DNA of 64,000 nt from Streptomyces pseudovenezuelae. Its GTDB lineage: Bacteria; Actinomycetota; Actinomycetes; Streptomycetales; Streptomycetaceae. The notes beneath the pieces were generated by a model. That model was not told the origin of the DNA. It saw only the letters and a program-made list of their open reading frames with translations, and did not search any database. Below are positions 61,752 through 64,000 of the stretch, piece by piece. The position numbers were made by a program, and so were the translations under genes. The stretch covers positions 844,090 to 908,089 of the forward strand of contig NZ_KQ948148.1 of NCBI RefSeq assembly GCF_001513955.1. The letters are read 5' to 3'. Positions within the stretch are counted from its first letter, which is position 1. The number at the start of each line of letters is the position of its first letter.

Positions 61752-63032
61752 CTAGGCCGCCACGGACTCCGCCGTGGCTCCACCCTGGGCCACGACTCGG
61801 CTCTTCCTCAGCGCCGGCTGGTTCTGCACCGGGGTCAGCTGCCTGCCCAGGCGCACGGCCAGGTAGGTGATGCCCAGCGAGAACAGCAGGAACGTCACGA
61901 TGTACGGGGCGTGCAGCGAGGCCCCCATCGGGCCGCCCACCGCCGGGCCGACCGCCAGGGCGAGCTGCTTCACCAGGGCGAAGGCGGAGTTGTACTGACC
62001 CGCCATCCCCTCCGGCGCCAGATCGGCCACCAGCGGTGCCACCGTCGGCGACAGCATCGCCTCGCCCAGCCCGAAGAGCGCGTACGTCGACACGAACGCG
62101 GCCGTGGCCATCTCCTGGCTGCCGTGGCCGAGCCCGGCGTAGCCCGCGGTGACCCAGGCCACGGCCCAGATGAGTCCGACCAGGGCGATCACCCGGGACC
62201 GCCGCCGGCGCTCGACGAACCTCAGCACGGCGAACTGCGCGACCACGATCATCGCGGTGTTGGCGGCCAGGGCCGTGCCCAGCGCGGAGGTGGAGATGCC
62301 GGCGGCCTCGACGCCGTACGCACTCAGTCCGGACTCGAACTGTCCGTAGCACGCGAAGAACAGCACGAAGCCCAGCACGCACAGCTGCACCATGGCGCGG
62401 TTGCCGAGCAACTGCTTCCAGCTGCCCTTGGCGGACCGCGTCGGGGCGCCCTCGATGCGCGGGGCGTGCGGCAGCCGCAGGGTCGCCATCACGACCACCA
62501 GCAGCAGGAACATCGCCGCCTCGATCGCGAACAGCAGAGTGAAGGACGCCGCGCTCGACGTGTCGACGAGATGGCCGCCGATGAGACCGCCGACACCGAG
62601 GCCGAGGTTCTGCAGGAAGAACTGCGTCGCGAAGGCCCGGGACCGCGTCTCCGACGTGGAACAGTCCACGATCATCGTGGCCAGCGCAGGCTGCATCACG
62701 GCCTGACCGGCACCGAGCGCGGCCGCCGACAGCAGCACGGTGGGCGCGCTGCCCGCCAGACCGAGGCTCAGCGATCCGAGCGCGGCCATGACCAGAGCGG
62801 TGAGCAGCACCGGCAGCGGACCACGCCGGACGATCGCCCGCCCGGCGAACGGCAGCACGACCAGCGCCGCCACGGCGAAGACAGCGAGGACCAGCCCCGC
62901 TGTCATGGCCCCAAGGCCCCGCACCTGCGCCACGTAGACGTACAGATAGGGGACGGTGAAACCGAGCCCGAACGCGCTGAGTGCGTTGCCCACGTGGATC
63001 CGACGCATCTCTGCGCCCCTCGCCCTGGTCAC
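61752..63032 (-). CDS. MFS exporter
   Basis: The 426-residue protein has about 12 membrane helices and the MFS motif region SETRSRAFATQFFLQNLGLG. It resembles drug/metabolite exporters of the DHA1 type. GTG 63032 is favoured because GAGAGG lies six bases upstream; GTG 63047 would add five residues. It is divergent from the MarR gene, and the 110-base gap contains tandem operator-like sites, so it is probably the regulated target. Confidence 0.9.
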   Translation of the reverse strand: MTRARGAEMRRIHVGNALSAFGLGFTVPYLYVYVAQVRGLGAMTAGLVLAVFAVAALVVLPFAGRAIVRRGPLPVLLTALVMAALGSLSLGLAGSAPTVLLSAAALGAGQAVMQPALATMIVDCSTSETRSRAFATQFFLQNLGLGVGGLIGGHLVDTSSAASFTLLFAIEAAMFLLLVVVMATLRLPHAPRIEGAPTRSAKGSWKQLLGNRAMVQLCVLGFVLFFACYGQFESGLSAYGVEAAGISTSALGTALAANTAMIVVAQFAVLRFVERRRRSRVIALVGLIWAVAWVTAGYAGLGHGSQEMATAAFVSTYALFGLGEAMLSPTVAPLVADLAPEGMAGQYNSAFALVKQLALAVGPAVGGPMGASLHAPYIVTFLLFSLGITYLAVRLGRQLTPVQNQPALRKSRVVAQGGATAESVAA

Positions 63033-63064
63033 GTTCACCTCTCTCACTAGTTAGGAGTGAAGAC

Positions 63065-63120
63065 TTCAAAGCTAAAGTTCGAAGCTAAAGAGTACATACC
63101 AAAGGACTTCAAGGCAAAGG
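63065..63120. promoter_or_regulatory. Direct-repeat operator sites between the MFS and MarR genes
   Basis: TTCAAAGCTAAAG at 63065-63077 and TTCGAAGCTAAAG at 63078-63090 are tandem 13-base direct repeats; a third variant TTCAAGGCAAAGG lies at 63108-63120. They sit between divergent starts and are the obvious binding sites for the adjacent MarR protein. Confidence 0.65.
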
Positions 63121-63142
63121 AGGTGCGTGCCATACTGCGGCC

Positions 63143-63691
63143 ATGGCCGAGACCCCCGGCGTCCCCGAGCCGACGCTCGAGGAACAGATCGCCGCCTACC
63201 AGCGCGAGTTCCAGGACCTCGACCCCCAGGTCGAGCAGATCGTCTCGGCGCTGTCCCGGCTGAACCGCCGTATGAACGTCGCCTACGGCCGCCAGACCGC
63301 CGACCTCGGGATCAGCAACGCCGAGTGGGAGGTCCTCAAGGCGCTCGTGCTCTCCGGCGCCCCCTACCGGATGGGTCCCAGTGACCTCGCCAAGCGCCTC
63401 GGCCTCACGCCGGCCGCGATGACCCACCGGATCGACCGCATGCTCGCCGAAGGACTGGTGACCCGGGAGCGGGACGAGTCCAACCGCGTCCGCGTGATCG
63501 TGGAGCTCACCGCCGAGGGCCGCGAGAAGTGGCTGGCGGCGATGCGCCTCGCCACGGTCTTCGAGGAGGACCTGCTCCAGGACCTGTCCGCGGAGGAGCG
63601 CAACACCCTCGGGGACGTCCTCACCCGGCTCCTGCGTAGGGTGGAGCACGCACAGCCGGACGCCGGCGGGCGACTGAGCGACCTCGACTGA
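63143..63691 (+). CDS. MarR-family regulator of the MFS exporter
   Basis: The 182-residue protein has an N-terminal helical extension, then a winged helix-turn-helix around residues 75-135 (LGISNAEWEVLKALV, GPSDLAKRLGLTPAAMTHRI, EGLVTRERDESNRVRVIVELT). It is divergent from the MFS exporter gene with tandem repeats in between, the usual layout for a ligand-released repressor. The ligand is unknown. ATG 63143; AAAGGAGG lies 17-24 bases before it, so another start is not excluded. The rRNA operon promoters follow its stop. Confidence 0.88.
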   Translation: MAETPGVPEPTLEEQIAAYQREFQDLDPQVEQIVSALSRLNRRMNVAYGRQTADLGISNAEWEVLKALVLSGAPYRMGPSDLAKRLGLTPAAMTHRIDRMLAEGLVTRERDESNRVRVIVELTAEGREKWLAAMRLATVFEEDLLQDLSAEERNTLGDVLTRLLRRVEHAQPDAGGRLSDLD

Positions 63692-63698
63692 AAAGATC

Positions 63699-63741
63699 TT
63701 GACAGCGGGTGCTTGACAGCCCCCTGCCGGATCCGTAAAGT
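63699..63741 (+). promoter_or_regulatory. rrn operon promoter 1 (sigma-70-type)
   Basis: TTGACA at 63713-63718 is followed after 17 bases by TAAAGT at 63736-63741. A second TTGACA at 63699-63704 lies 14 bases further upstream. This is the layout of rRNA promoters in Streptomyces. Confidence 0.8.
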
Positions 63742-63884
63742 TCTTCGGGTTGCCGCGGGGCCGTAACGGTTCTGCGGTGGCACCTCCGCCGCGAGAGCGG
63801 CCACTCAAACCATCAGAACGATCTCCCAGCCGGGATGAATTCGGCGTGCCCGAATTCAATTCGATTTGGGTGCGGCCCCTCGAT

Positions 63885-63913
63885 TTGGGACCGCAGCGAG
63901 AGTCCGCTAAGGT
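63885..63913 (+). promoter_or_regulatory. rrn operon promoter 2
   Basis: TTGGGA at 63885-63890 is 17 bases from TAAGGT at 63908-63913. The element TCGATTTGGG is repeated at 63861 and 63880, giving tandem -35-like boxes. Confidence 0.7.
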
Positions 63914-64000
63914 TTGAGACGTCGGAACGGCCCAACGGCCGGGAAGACAAGCCCCGCTGACTGGGAATCAGGCCCGAAAGGATCTGATAGAGTCGGAAAC
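63914..64000 (+). other. Leader of an rRNA operon (16S gene beyond the window)
   Basis: The last bases (GGCCGGGAAGACAAGCCC ... GATCTGATAGAGTCGGAAAC) match my memory of the Streptomyces pre-16S leader, with the box preceding RNase III processing. No mature 16S sequence is inside the window, so this is an inference from promoters plus leader. Confidence 0.65.

Noticed and set aside
59773..63069. 1098-residue minus-strand frame
   Set aside because: Out-of-frame with the real MFS gene and antisense to the phosphatase gene; no motifs.

Overview
The window is chromosomal DNA of a Streptomyces or a very close relative. The evidence is the very high G+C, GTG/TTG starts, mycothiol-type and BldC, NsdA-like and SARP proteins, and a gene order (purF-purM-DUF3073-vdh-bldC-hrpA ... 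ending at an rRNA operon) that, from memory, follows the S. coelicolor chromosome core. There are no transposases, integrases or CRISPR arrays.

Layout. 30-12903: core housekeeping and development genes: a mycothiol-dependent-type enzyme, a META lipoprotein, purF, purM, a DUF3073 protein, valine dehydrogenase, an unknown conserved gene, bldC, a small DUF6274 protein, tRNA-Asp and hrpA. 13026-13197: tRNA-Phe and a second, identical tRNA-Asp. 13421-21793: an accessory island between tRNA genes. It holds one convergent small membrane protein and a tightly packed minus-strand operon encoding TIR protein 1, a MoxR AAA+ ATPase, a vWA-like protein, a protein with S1-like repeats, TIR protein 2 and a SLOG-fold protein. 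22027-27170: tRNA-Glu, membrane metallophosphoesterase, minimal zincin, lipoprotein, and a DEAD-box helicase with a repetitive RDD/RGG tail. 27365-34410: two overlapping secreted FG-GAP/VCBS-repeat paralogues, an APC permease, tRNA-Lys. 34499-39886: a secreted protein, a MarR-controlled riboflavin-type locus (domain-swapped RibD-like reductase/deaminase, MarR, GTP cyclohydrolase II) and a NarL-type two-component system. 40017-47002: initiator tRNA, a c-di-AMP (ydaO) riboswitch with an M23 peptidase, aldo/keto reductase, PrsW protease, trmB, a repeat-rich gene-free gap, and lhgO. 47085-61668: regulators and signalling (NsdA-like protein, asparagine-synthase-like protein, large SARP, ECF sigma/anti-sigma/NPCBM fusion, TetR, NDH-2, PAS-SpoIIE phosphatase). 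61752-64000: MFS exporter and MarR, then tandem promoters and leader of an rRNA operon whose 16S gene lies beyond the right edge.

How the parts work together. The most notable system is the island operon. A MoxR ATPase, a vWA-like partner and a multi-OB-fold protein would form an NTP-dependent sensor or switch. Two TIR proteins (candidate NAD+ enzymes) and a SLOG protein (candidate nucleotide-signal binder) would supply a Thoeris-like signalling or killing output. I infer a biological-conflict (anti-phage or cell-suicide) role from domain content and operon structure; nothing in the sequence proves it. Elsewhere the main regulatory logic visible is: MarR operators (TTCAA/TTGAA inverted repeats) flanking the rib-type genes, the riboswitch on the cell-wall peptidase, a perfect palindrome in front of the histidine kinase gene, and direct-repeat operators before the MFS/MarR pair.
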